Shown piece after piece: positions 40,365-50,518 of a stretch of 64,000 nt of DNA. The notes under the pieces were generated by a model. It saw only the letters and a list, made by a program, of their open reading frames with translations. It was not told the origin of the DNA and searched no databases. A program made the translations under genes and the position numbers. The stretch is taken from contig JAIWNF010000012.1 in the NCBI GenBank assembly GCA_025093555.1, positions 310,001-374,000 of the forward strand. The letters run 5' to 3'. The stretch's first letter is position 1. Each line of letters opens with the position of its first letter. The stretch is from Circinella umbellata (lineage: Eukaryota; Mucoromycota; Mucoromycetes; Mucorales; Lichtheimiaceae).

Positions 40365-40647
40365 CTATCTTTTATTTTCATTTAACCTTATAACTTCTTT
40401 TTGAAGGTGCTCCATATGCTCCATAATCTTTTGAATTTCTTTGACAACCAGAAGCTCATCAACTGGTTCATAATGTTTTCCCTGCCGCATGGGATCCAGT
40501 GTTCTAATAAATCTCTCTATTAAAATATTAGAGTAATATTCTAAAAATAAAAAAATATTACACAAACATACCAATGAATAGATCTTCTCCTTCAGTGACT
40601 TTGACAGTTTCGCATATTTCTTTATAAGTAAGAGCTAAGCTTTCCAT
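40365..40647 (-). CDS. Small two-exon ORF, 75 residues, unknown function
   Basis: Exon 1 40572-40647 and exon 2 40365-40516 with a GTATGT donor and AATAG acceptor, intron 40517-40571; 228 nt, phases agree. The protein begins MESLALTYKEICETVKV and ends with a charged helix (KEIQKIMEHMEHLQKEVIRL) that looks like a short coiled coil. It lies 107 bp beyond the right CACTA end. No family recognised; it resembles TE accessory proteins in composition only. Intactness among broken neighbours is its notable trait. Confidence 0.4.
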
Positions 40648-40845
40648 GCTCAATAACATATACAGTGATACGATAAAATAAAATAATAAAAAAAACAGGT
40701 ACTTGATGTCTGTAATAAACGTGCAAATAGATAATATATATAAAAATAGAGAAGATATATACTCATAATTTATATTGGGAAGATTCCTTATACAAAGTAT
40801 GTTAAAAGGTACATAATAAAGCTGTGGTATTACACATGTATTTTG

Positions 40846-41116
40846 GTTACACTGGACAAGGCAAAATAATATATCTTATGAAAGTACACAAGGAAGAAAT
40901 ATAGCAAAGTAAATTCAAGTGGAGAATTCTTTTTGTTAAGGAAAATCACATAATGGAGATATACATCAATCTTCAAGAAGGTTGATGTATATCTCCATTA
41001 TGTGATTTTCCTTAACAAAAAAAACTTTTCTACTTGAATTTGCTTTGCATTATTATGCTATATTCCTTCCTTATATACTTTTGTAAGATATATTATTTTG
41101 TCTTGTCCAGTGTAAC
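40846..41116. repeat. Long spacerless palindrome (fold-back), arms about 130 bp
   Basis: The left arm (ACACTGGACAAG..., 40849 onward) is repeated inverted up to 41113, centred at about 40975-40976 (CTTCAAGAAG). The inner 45 bp of each arm match almost perfectly; the outer parts carry small indels. There is no spacer, so a transcript would fold into one long hairpin. It carries no ORF. Confidence 0.85.
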
Positions 41117-41311
41117 TAGTTTCAATTGTATTTTTTTTCCTGTATACACATCCTATATATGGTATCTATATATATAATTTTTGAGCATTCATTATATGTA
41201 ACTTTGTGGTATTTGTGATGTACCCAGGATAGGTGTGTCAAGAAAAGTATTTAAGCTGTACTCACGATCGTGTTGTTTTTAATAAACTACATATAAAAAG
41301 AATCTGATAAT

Positions 41312-42166
41312 TTGTCAATCAATATGCCAAAAGAACACAATGAAGATCTGTTGATATTCGAAGCCACTGAAATGGAAGCTGAACATAATGTTTATAACAC
41401 TGATGAATTGAGCAAGGCCCTTCCGTTCAGCTATTATCGGGAGGAACTGTCACTATCACCATCACCGTTGAGCAACATTTATTATTCTAAACCTTATAAG
41501 TTTTCAAAACTTACAAGGTGCTTTTTTTATTTAATTTTTTAAAAGAAAAAAATTATTGAATCTGACAAGCTGATTTTTAATGAAGGGTTTTGCAGAAGAT
41601 TTAACAAATATATTCACTAAATCTATTATATACAACTAATATAATATAAAAATAATTATTAATTGATAATATATTATTAATTGCGAAAAAAAATTAATTT
41701 CTTTTTTAAAATTAATATTATTATATTATATTTTTATTTATTTTTATTTTCTAATATTTATTATTATCATTATTGCTTGTCACCATCACCATTACCATCA
41801 ACGGCATCCTTATTCTTACTAACATCAGTATCATCATCATCGTCGTCGTCATTGCTGCCGCCATTATAACTAATAAGGCAACAATAAAACAGAAGAGGAC
41901 ATCGTAACTATACTCAAGAAGATGTGGTTGTTGTTTTGAAGGCTCACTTTTATGAAGGACCTTATGCCGATGAAGCTGGTGCAATCATAGGAATGCCAAA
42001 AGCAACGGCTGCAAAACTGATCAGGACCTATAGACCACAAATGCTACCACCACTTCCATGGCCCCAATCACAACCTCGTGCCCCTTGCCAGAGTAGTATG
42101 ATTAGTAAAACTGATAATAACGTTTTGGCAGCTACTTTACAGCAATACCTGTTTTATTATCAATAA
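41312..42166 (+). CDS. Two-exon HTH-like protein, 159 residues, unknown function
   Basis: Exon 1 41312-41517 (donor CAAG/GTGCTT) and exon 2 41893-42166 (acceptor AACAG), intron 375 bp; 480 nt, phases agree, no stops. The acidic N-terminus (MSINMPKEHNEDLLIFEATE) is followed by RRGHRNYTQEDVVVVLKAHF and YADEAGAIIGMPKATAAKLI, which has helix-turn-helix spacing as in N-terminal domains of transposases. A Pro-rich tail follows. The intron contains a long AT-rich tract. I do not recognise a family; a domesticated or orphan transposase DNA-binding domain is one reading, chance splicing of TE debris another. Confidence 0.4.
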
Positions 42167-42518
42167 AGTTTCTTTTGTTAATTGGTTGTTTATTTCAAAT
42201 ATTTATTTTGTTTAACAGTGTTATAATACTTTTTATGAACTCTTTATAAAAATTTGACCTAAAAAATAGAGTATATTTTATAAATTGGTGTGTATGTGTC
42301 TACCTGTTTTTTTACGTTTGGTAGAAAAAAATAATTAGGATAATCTATATGGTCCTAATTATCTGTGCACTAACAAATAGCTACGAAAATCAGTATATCA
42401 CTCTTATTCACCTAAATATTCTGTATAACCAATTTAAACATTATGAAAAGTAAAAAGTATAAAAGCAGATCTATTTATCCACATTTCTATTCATTTTTTT
42501 TTTCAATTATCTATAATC

Positions 42519-43730
42519 ATGTTATCTATTAAAGGTTCAATCCTGCCTTATAATGCTGACATTGATATGCACAAAGATGAGATGGAAGTGGATGATATAC
42601 ATGAAATTGTATCCAATGAGTGCCACAACTTTGCTGGTAGTGTTCAATCTCTTGTGTCCATGAAAAAAATAAGAAATATATCAAAGGTATTTGATGAAGT
42701 ATGGTTTTGTATTCCAAATTTAACTTGTATTCCGATTACTCTTAATAACTCATGGTTGATAATTACAGCAAACATCCATACTCAAATCAATAGATTCTCA
42801 AAGCTCGATCCCTTCAACTACCACTGTACCTAGTCAAGATATAATAGTACCAATAAAAAAGGCGAGAGGAAGACCTCACAAGAACCCTCAACAAGAAACT
42901 GCTATTGTTCCAAAGCATATATTATCTAATATTATCAAATCTTCAGTTTTTTTTGTCTAACTTTGAACTCATAGATTATATAGACACTCATCGAGTGTAT
43001 CGTGATCCAGAAATCATCCAATTGATTGACCAGATTCAAAGTATCACTTTAAATGCTTCAAAAGCTGGATATGACCTTATAATACCTGAGAGGACTGCAC
43101 AGTGATACTGGAAGCAATTTGTTGATGGCGAACTATACCTTCCTAGTATAATGGGAAAATATCCCAGCCCATCACCAACTTTGCAACCGATACATATGGC
43201 ATTCCTATAGGTGTACTATAGCACCAAACCAGATGCAACCTTAAAAGAAGCACAGCAAACACTTACTGAAAAATTCAAGATCAGCATCACCCAAAGTGGA
43301 CTCCAAAAGCATCTGGTTAGCAACTGCGGTCTAACTATGAAGAAACTGGAACAAATCTCTGAGTACTGCAACTCTGACGAAACAATTGCTGCACATATGA
43401 ACTGGGCATATGCATTTAAATCTAGTGGCATTGATTATTACAAGTGTATCTATATTGATAAAGCTGGATTCAATATGCATATCAAGCATAACTTTGGTCA
43501 CTTGAAATGAGGTACTCCGGCCAAGGCTTTGGTTTCAAAATCGTGTGGTGTTAACATGACCATCATAGGTGGTATTACTGGTAAAGGCATTGTCAACCTG
43601 AGTCTAAGAAGACTACAAGCAGTTGTCAGCTCCAAGAAACACAAGCTCTGCAGTGGTGAAGAAAAAGTTATGGGTAAAATTAGTATATGGGCAGAGCACT
43701 ATATCGACTTCCTGAAGGTGCTTATATGAG
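42519..43730 (+). pseudogene. Tc1/mariner-like transposase remnant with AT-hook-like motif
   Basis: First exon 42519-42689, intron 42690-42768 (GTATTT...ACAG), then a frame with KKARGRPHKNPQ, an AT-hook-like motif, ending at TAA 42958. Further blocks in broken frames: VYRDPEIIQLIDQIQSITLN, KEAQQTLTEKFKISITQSGL (HTH), and CIYIDKAGFNMHIKHNFG with the first catalytic Asp, then GVNMTIIGGITGKGIVNLSL. At least four stops or frameshifts. The C-terminal half with the remaining catalytic residues is missing: LINE sequence begins right after HYIDFLK, indicating truncation there. Confidence 0.65.
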
Positions 43731-43986
43731 TTTTGAAGAAAATGGCATGGATAGAAGAGTATTAGTCAATGCAGCCATCTACAAAATCCCAATATTTGTG
43801 ATAAACTAATAATGGTTGGCGACTTCAATTATGATATACATAAACATGATTATATGTTAAATGCTCCATTCGAATGACATTCATTACTTTTTAACACTTC
43901 CACAAACTGCCTCTATAACATTGATTCATGTTTTGATATTCCTACCTTTCGCAGAGGAATACATATATATTCAACCCTCGAGGATC
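43731..43986 (+). pseudogene. LINE ORF2 endonuclease fragment (left part)
   Basis: Contains CDKLIMVGDFNYDIHKHD, the GDFN motif of the apurinic-type endonuclease of non-LTR retrotransposons, then IPTFRRGIHIYSTLED. The frame is broken by stops. It continues after the Merlin insertion at 46326 with ATLDYVYAGT, so both pieces were one endonuclease domain. The 5' part of the LINE (ORF1 and start of the endonuclease) is missing. Confidence 0.7.
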
Positions 43987-44219
43987 ATGAGCGTTATAGG
44001 TACCCCCCCTCTAGCACCTCCAAAAAAGGAGATACGGAGTTCCAAAATAGTTCATTAGAAAGCCACGCATCAAAATTTATATGTACACTAATTTTTGTGC
44101 TAATACAATTATTGGTTGCGGAGATATGAGCGTTTAAAGTGAGGCAGTAGTGATTTTCAAAAAAAATCAAAAAATTCAAAAAAATCAAAAAAAATATAAA
44201 AGTATAAAAATTCAAAAAT
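43987..44219. repeat. Left terminal inverted repeat of Merlin
   Basis: Outer ATGAGCGTTATAGG, then CTCTAGCACCTCC, an inner second ATGAGCGTTTAAAG copy at about 44127-44140, and an A-rich AAATCAAAAAATTCAAAA tract. An exact inverse occurs at 46093-46325. Confidence 0.92.
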
Positions 44220-44427
44220 ATCAAAAGTTTTTTTTATGAGTAGTATACACTAATAGTAGAAGCTTGATAGGTACTTTGATTTTTGTATCATTATTTATTT
44301 ATATAGTAAATAATTTTAGAAGTAAAGAAAATAAAAAAGAAAGAAGAAAATATAAAGAAAAGGAAACAGTATAAATAGACTAAAAAACATATTTATGAAA
44401 AAAAAGTCTATAGAATATAAAGTATCT

Positions 44428-46038
44428 CTATTGGATACGTCTTCGAGTACGAGGTGGTAGATATTCACTATTTTAAAATATAGTTAATAATTATATAATA
44501 AAGAAAAATTAGTAATAAATTAGTGATAACTCAATATAGAAGAGTATAATTTACCTATTATTAGAATCTGATTCTGGCTCAGATTCAGAGCTAAATGAAT
44601 CAGAATCTGAATCAATATGATCTAGTAAACCATCACCTGTATGATCTGCTAAATCTACAAAATCAAAATCATCTTGATTTTGATATCTGGAGTAGTCACC
44701 TGGAGCACGACTTGGTAAATGACTAGTTATTTCTTCTATTACAGTAGAGTTATCAATACTACTATTAATATCAAATTCAGTATCCCGTAAACCTTGTAGT
44801 AATCCTTGCCAATGCTGATTATAATGCTTACGGCGCCATAAAAATTCTAAGAGTTTCCATGGACAAGCATCTACTGTTCGGTGACGACGATCGACTGAAC
44901 GCTTCACAGCAGTCCAGAAATGTGGCCAAGAAATTGAAGTTAAATTATTAATATATATGTATAGTATATAATAATAGATATTATAAAAGCAAAAGTAAAT
45001 TAAAAATATTACATACCTTCAATCATATTTGAGTTATATAATGTATTACCATTATTATGACCTTGACTATAGTTTACAGTTGCAAACCCCACACTATGGT
45101 TAACTGCATAATGATCATAACCAAGACTTCTTAATCTCATATATGGTGCATGGCAATCAGATACAATTTTGGTACCAGGAACCACATGATTTTGAATTAA
45201 TGGTATTAAGGTATCTGCAGTACGGTTAGGTACAATGCATAAAAATGCTTTGCCAGCTCTACCATTCTTCTTTTCTACCATACCAAATACCCAAACACCT
45301 AAGACAGGATGCCCACGATGATGTTTATTTTTGCCAAATTTACTTTCATCAATTTGAACCTCATCTACATCAGGACCACCTATCAAATTATAAGAGAAAT
45401 ATAATATTAATGAAAATATATTATAAAAAAAGAAAGAATAAGTTTTAAAAATTACCTAAGAGAAGATCTTCATCTGTTATATCATTATCCATTACTTGAT
45501 AAATATCATGAATAATTTGAGCAATAGTACGGCGCTCCAACCCAACTTGTCTCGTCAAGGAGAAAGACGTATTTTGTGCAATAAACCCATAAACAGACCA
45601 AAGTATCTTACGTAAATCAGCCTTTCTATTATAGAAATATGACCCCTGTGTAACTGATTTGGTAGACCTTCCACAACAGCTATTAGTACAACGCCATCTT
45701 GGATATGTTTTACTTGGTGGCCATGTTATATGCATTTGAGTACTATTTCGATTACATAATATAGGATCACTAAACACATTATGATTTACTAAGAACCTAT
45801 AGTATTATAGTATATTAGTATACTGTATTAATATATATATATAAGTTACAGAATCCTCTACCCATCTATCCATCCATCTATCTATCCATCCATCTATCCA
45901 TCCATCCATCCATCCATCCATCCATCCATCCATCCTTTCTTCTATCTATAGAATCAAATAACAAAAGTATACATACATTACAGCACCTTCATGTGTACTA
46001 ATTTGTGAAGCAAATTCAATAATAGTTGGGAATGACAT
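44428..46038 (-). CDS. Merlin transposase (DDE_Tnp_IS1595/ISXO2 domain)
   Basis: Five exons: 45977-46038, 45456-45796, 45017-45379, about 44555-44939, 44428-44467; 1191 nt, 396 residues if the fourth exon starts at 44939. N-terminal zinc-ribbon-like part ([28 protein letters not shown]), helical [20 protein letters not shown], then the catalytic domain [17 protein letters not shown] (first Asp), [13 protein letters not shown] (second Asp), NHSVGF and SNMIE (Glu). The acidic Ser-rich C-terminus ([18 protein letters not shown]) ends in RTRRRIQ. Anomaly: between the donor at 45016 and the coding codons near 44938 the minus strand has no AG at all; the phase-correct site reads TTTAA. The copy may therefore be splicing-defective. 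Confidence 0.82.
45861..45938. repeat. (ATCC)n/(ATCT)n tetranucleotide array
   Basis: About 19 units of CATC/CATCT-type tetranucleotides within the first intron of the Merlin transposase gene (45797-45976). Confidence 0.93.
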
Positions 46039-46092
46039 ACTAAAGTGTTTAGCAATATAAAAAGTAAAAAAGAAAGAGAGAAAAGGAGAGCA

Positions 46093-46325
46093 TTTTGAAT
46101 TTTTATACTTTTATATTTTTTTTTGATTTTTTTGAATTTTTTGATTTTTTTTGAAAATCACTACCGCCTCACTTTAAACGCTCATATCTCCGCAACCAAT
46201 AATTGTATTAGCACAAAAATTAGTGTACATATAAATTTTTGATGCGTGGCTTTCTAATGAACTATTTTGGAACTCCGTATCTCCTTTTTTGGAGGTGCTA
46301 GAGGGGGGGTACCTATAACGCTCAT
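46093..46325. repeat. Right terminal inverted repeat of Merlin
   Basis: Inverse of 43987-44219, ending CCTATAACGCTCAT. The nearly identical arm length and sequence support transposition as a unit. Confidence 0.92.
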
Positions 46326-47995
46326 TAGCCACCCTGGATTATGTCTATGCAGGAACAGCATTGTAATCATGTGTGCACTCCCTAGACATCTAATACCTTA
46401 AAAAGGAATGGTCAGACCATGCTCTTTTAGTGGTTGAGATTACTTTATCCTCCTCCACCTCCGCCTGTAGCCCTGGTTTTTGGCAGGCCAATCCCATTCT
46501 TACAACTCTAAAAGATTTTTGTAAACAATTTGCAACAATGCTCACAGAGCTCTTTTCAAAGCTCAATTTTTCCTTATCTCTACAAGCACAATGGGAAATT
46601 ATAAAACAACATATGATTAAGTTTATAAAACAATACTGCCATAATAGAGGGTGTTGGCATGAAAAACAATTACATGCATTACAATGCAAATGAAGCAAAT
46701 TTCTTCAGAATCAAAAATCTCCTATCTTATGGGCACAAGTTCTACCAACTATTGAATCATACATTGCTGTCCTTCAAAAAGAAATCACAGACATTCTGGC
46801 TATATGGTCAGGTACCAAATGGCGAGAAAACAACAAAGTATCTGCTGGTTATCTTAAATGCACTAGTCAACAACAACAAACTTCATGATACATCACCCAA
46901 TTGCAGCATCCAATTTCAGGTGAAGTCTTTTCTGATCCTGCAAACATGCAAGTGGCGGCTACAGAATTCTATCAAAATCTTTATACCACTGCTATGGTTG
47001 ATGAGTCTTAAATTGATTCCATACTCAGTGCCCTACCACCAACTGGAAAACTTGACATACATGACGGCGATTTTTTGGCTAGTGATTTTGACATTGAGGA
47101 ACTATGAGAAGCAGCCAAATGCTTACCTAAACAAAGTAGTCCTGGTGATGATGGTCTCTCTTATTCTTTTTGGTATCTTTTTTTTCAACATCCTCTCTAT
47201 TCTGAACTCATTATGACAGTATACAATCAAGCTGTTCAGGATAGTAGTTACCCCCTGTCTTGGCAACAAACTTGTTTATTTTTGCTTCCTAAAAAAGGTG
47301 ATCTCATATCATTAAAAAACTGGCGCCCACTCAGTCTCATCAATTGCGACACAAAAATATTTACACGCCTCATTAATAAATGCATCATTGCAGTCTCACA
47401 ATCATTAATCACAATATATCAAACTGGCTTTTTACCAAATACGTTTATTGCTGATAATGGCCTCTTGGTATGCATAATTATGGAACAGGCTAAACAACAA
47501 CAACATCTTGATACCATTGGACTTATGCTCGATTTCGAGAAGGCGTATAATAAGGCTCACCCATTATATTTATCTCGAGTGCTTGTGCAGTTTGGCTTCC
47601 AACATGCATTATCAATAGTATTTGTAATTTATTTTTTAATAGATACACTTGTATCAATATTAATGGGCATCTTAGCTCATCGATTACTCAACATCGAGGA
47701 CTCTGACAAGGAGATACACTTTCCCCAATACTTTTTAATTTGGCTTTAAAACCATTTCTTCAATCTATACTTCATGATCCCTTATTTCAAGACATTTCCC
47801 CAGCAACACCCTCTGTGATTGCTTCCTACTATGGCATGCCACTACCTTCTTTGAAAGTTTTAGGCTATACGGATGACATTTTTTTTTCTCCACCCTTTTT
47901 CAGATATGGAATGGCTTGATACTCACTTTACTACTTATTAAAAGGGATCAAATGTAAAGCTCAATCTTCAGAAGACGATTTCAATCTCACTATCA
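46326..47995 (+). pseudogene. LINE ORF2 remainder: endonuclease end and reverse transcriptase
   Basis: Starts with the endonuclease C-terminus (ATLDYVYAGT, KEWSDHALLVVEI) and continues with the reverse transcriptase of a non-LTR retrotransposon. RT blocks: LLPKKGDLISLKNWRPLSLI, QTGFLPNTFIADNG, LDFEKAYNKAHPLYLSRVLV (catalytic Asp) and VLGYTDDIFFSPP, where the usual F/YADD is YTDD. Frames shift at several places (about 46680, 47110, 47750, 47910). Sequence similarity ends near 47995 in front of a GGATGC-rich hairpin. Dead copy. Confidence 0.8.
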
Positions 47996-48009
47996 GGTAA
48001 GTAGCATTC

Positions 48010-48125
48010 TTCATCTCATCCGACATCTGCTCATCCGATCCGTATCCGCATCCGCAAGTTTGGATGCGGATGGGTCTTTACGGATGCGGATGCGGATGCG
48101 GATGGGTGTATCATCCGATCCAATG
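48010..48125. repeat. CATCCG/CGGATG hexamer cluster with hairpin
   Basis: Short direct CATCCG, ATCCGCATCCG units followed by inverted GGATGCGGATGG units; ATCCGCATCC and GGATGCGGAT flank an 8-base loop near 48050-48078. The patch is much more GC-rich than its surroundings. CATCCGATCC also ends the patch at 48112-48121, repeating its start (48028-48037). Confidence 0.8.
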
Positions 48126-49300
48126 ATGTAGTCATCTGAAAGATTCAAGGTGGTAATAGGTGTTTTTTTTATAGGTGTTTATAAAAAAAACATAAAAATA
48201 TTGGATTGAAAAAGTATGCCGCATTTTTAATGTAAGTATAGCAAGTCAATAAATGTGACAAATATTATTTTATCAACTCGAAGATTCATTAAACTTTTTA
48301 GATCTAAACTTTTTGAAATGATCTAATCCCAAAGATGTTGAAATGTTATTACTTGATCCCTATTCATTATATTTCTTATAACATATTATTCCTCAAATTA
48401 TTTATGTCACAACATTTCCTATATTATTTCATAATAATACTAATATTTGTCCCTTTCCAAAACAAAGAATAGCAAATAAAAAAAAAAGAACCATTGTTGA
48501 AGAAGACATCTAGAATAGTTTATTTGATATTTGTATTATGATAGTGATATATATAATATAATTATAAACCACAATACTCTCTCTATTTTGTACAGTCCAA
48601 ATGTTCATCATCCAAATATTCATCATCCAAATCCACCTATATAAACCGTAATATCAACCCATATCCGCAGCACTTTTTTTTCAATGATTATTTGCATAAG
48701 TTATAAAATCTATTCAAAGAAAAAAAGAAATAAAATACTACTACCATTAGTAAAAAAATACATTATAGTAATGTAATTCGGAGAAAAAGTATGTGTGTAA
48801 AAAGAAAGAGTAGTACCACTTATCAATCGTCAAGCACAATGTCCAGTTATATAAAAGCAATTATGTCAAAGATAGGGATATATAAAAAAGAAGGAGCTTT
48901 GATAATAAAATTGAGTAATGCTAGTTGTTTTGTAGGGTTATCAAGGTGTATATTAGATAGTTTTATTGACCAAAATTAAATAAAATATCTTTTAAAATCC
49001 ATTGGTAAATAAAGTAGATTGTTGTAAAGAATATATTTGTCTATAAACTCGATCCACAATAGTTAGTAGAGCAAAGATGTAATATTGTAATCGTTAAGCT
49101 AATAGATGCTTATTGGCATCATTGAACATGTCCGTTCGTGTGTTAAATACATACGATGATGAGTGATTAAAATAATATAATAAAAAAAAGACTACCAAAC
49201 TTAGTTGTTTCATTTGGGATCATTATTTTCCATTATTAAAAAAGAAGATGACTGTATTAAATGGAGTAACGAAGATTTGATTGAAGAAGCTTAGTTTTCT
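48126..49300. other. AT-rich spacer between LINE fragments
   Basis: No coding sequence recognised; the ORF 48791-48979 has no known domain. It includes a T run just before the second LINE fragment (49303-49319). Confidence 0.45.
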
Positions 49301-49368
49301 CTTTTTTTTTTTTTTTTTTGGCTGTCACACATAATTTTTACATACACACACCTTATATACTCACGCGC

Positions 49369-50518
49369 ATGGCTTCTCCGCAACAAAACTCAAAACCACC
49401 CGAAGGGGGTACCATTCATGACTCTAAACATGCGCCTGGATTACTCGATCCACAAATGACATGGTCACAAATCTTACAAAATAAAAGGGTTTCATTAATG
49501 CATAACGTTCTAAAGGAACCACTTGGGAACAAACATAGTAACACGACTCCCATGAACAACTTTAATGATGACTGGACTACTATCCATTCTCATGTGTGGA
49601 AAGTTGGGAATAGCACTCATTCCAGTGTTTTTATTGATATTAGTATACGACATGAAGACGAATTGTCAGTTATTCAGCTTGCTAAACAACAATTTCCAAA
49701 TTCCATGGGAGTCATTCCACATCGTGAAGGAAAACGTCGAGTACTTTTAGAACTAGCTTTTGATGACGAAGAAGATGTAGAGCGTGCTCTGCATATCGGA
49801 CTTGAATTTTTGAAAACCAAAACACGAATCCTTGCTTCAATTGCTATGCCAAATAAGGGAATTGTACGCAAACTTCGCCTCACTCGCCTACCTCTGGTCC
49901 GTGAAACTGAATTATTATCTATTGTTAAAAAAAGTCTTCTATTTTATGGTCGTATCCTCGATATTGGCTGCTTTCGTGAGCCAACAACAAATTTTTTCAT
50001 GGGATCTGGCTATGCCGTTCTTGATTGTCAACATCTAGAAGGTGAACGTCCCTTTTATGAACTCAAACACATCATTGATTGGGCAAGTGATTATGAACAT
50101 ACTTTTTATGCAACCTGGGCTGATATGCCTCTTCACTGTACTTGGTGCCATGCAGAAGGACATCACCGTCGAGACTGCTCTAAACTAAATGGCAGTCAAA
50201 AAGAGTGTTGGAGTTGCCACGAATGAGGTCATATTTCTCGTGACTGTCCATATAGTAATGAAAAAAAAAGGAAGACAGTTGGTGGTGGATCTCAGCGTCA
50301 AAATAAAGGACCACAGAAAGGAAAAAAAGGAAGGATTGAACAGGAGGATGCATCTCCAAAGCCGGGTTTGCACCAACTACCCAATAATGGTACTAGTATT
50401 TCAGCAAAATCCATCAAAAAAGACGATATTACACCAAAATCCTTATATTGCCCATATTTTAACTTTTCGCCCCCCCCCCCTATTTTTTACAAGGTCAGTG
50501 ATGAAAGAATGAAATATG
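49369..50518 (+). pseudogene. LINE ORF1 (gag-like, zinc knuckles), split and with a nonsense codon
   Basis: RNA-binding ORF1-type protein of a non-LTR retrotransposon. ATG 49369 (MASPQQNSKPPEGG) opens 285 codons. An RRM/gag-like middle part (SVFIDISIRHEDELSVIQLA, KGIVRKLRLTRLPLV) is followed by two CCHC zinc knuckles: CTWCHAEGHHRRDC and CWSCHE(stop)GHISRDC, with TGA 50224-50226 in the second. The frame continues to 50518 through KKRKTV and KGKKGR basic runs and a poly-C tract (50470-50480). A transposon enters at 50519; the frame resumes at 52262 and ends at TGA about 52350. No ORF2 follows. Confidence 0.75.

Larger units (their letters stand above)
43987..46325. mobile_element. Merlin (IS1016/ISXO2-type) DNA transposon inserted in a LINE
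   Basis: 2339 bp element with terminal inverted repeats of about 233 bp (43987-44219 and 46093-46325) starting ATGAGCGTTATAGGTACCCC; by eye the arms differ by only about three or four changes (one A/G, some A-run length differences). The only gene is the transposase on minus. Insertion splits the LINE endonuclease sequence. Flanks (ACCCTCGAGGATC left, TAGCCACCCTGGATTATG right) share ACCCT..GGAT, a possible imperfect duplication, not a clean 8-9 bp one. Near-identity of the arms points to a recent insertion. Confidence 0.88.

Noticed and set aside
44939..45016. U12-type (AT-AC) intron in the Merlin transposase
   Set aside because: Donor GTATGTAATA is not a U12 donor and no convincing branch site with AC acceptor at the needed phase; a mutated AG is simpler.
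45861..45938. CRISPR-like regular repeats
   Set aside because: Simple ATCC/ATCT tetranucleotide microsatellite without spacers, inside an intron of a eukaryotic transposon.
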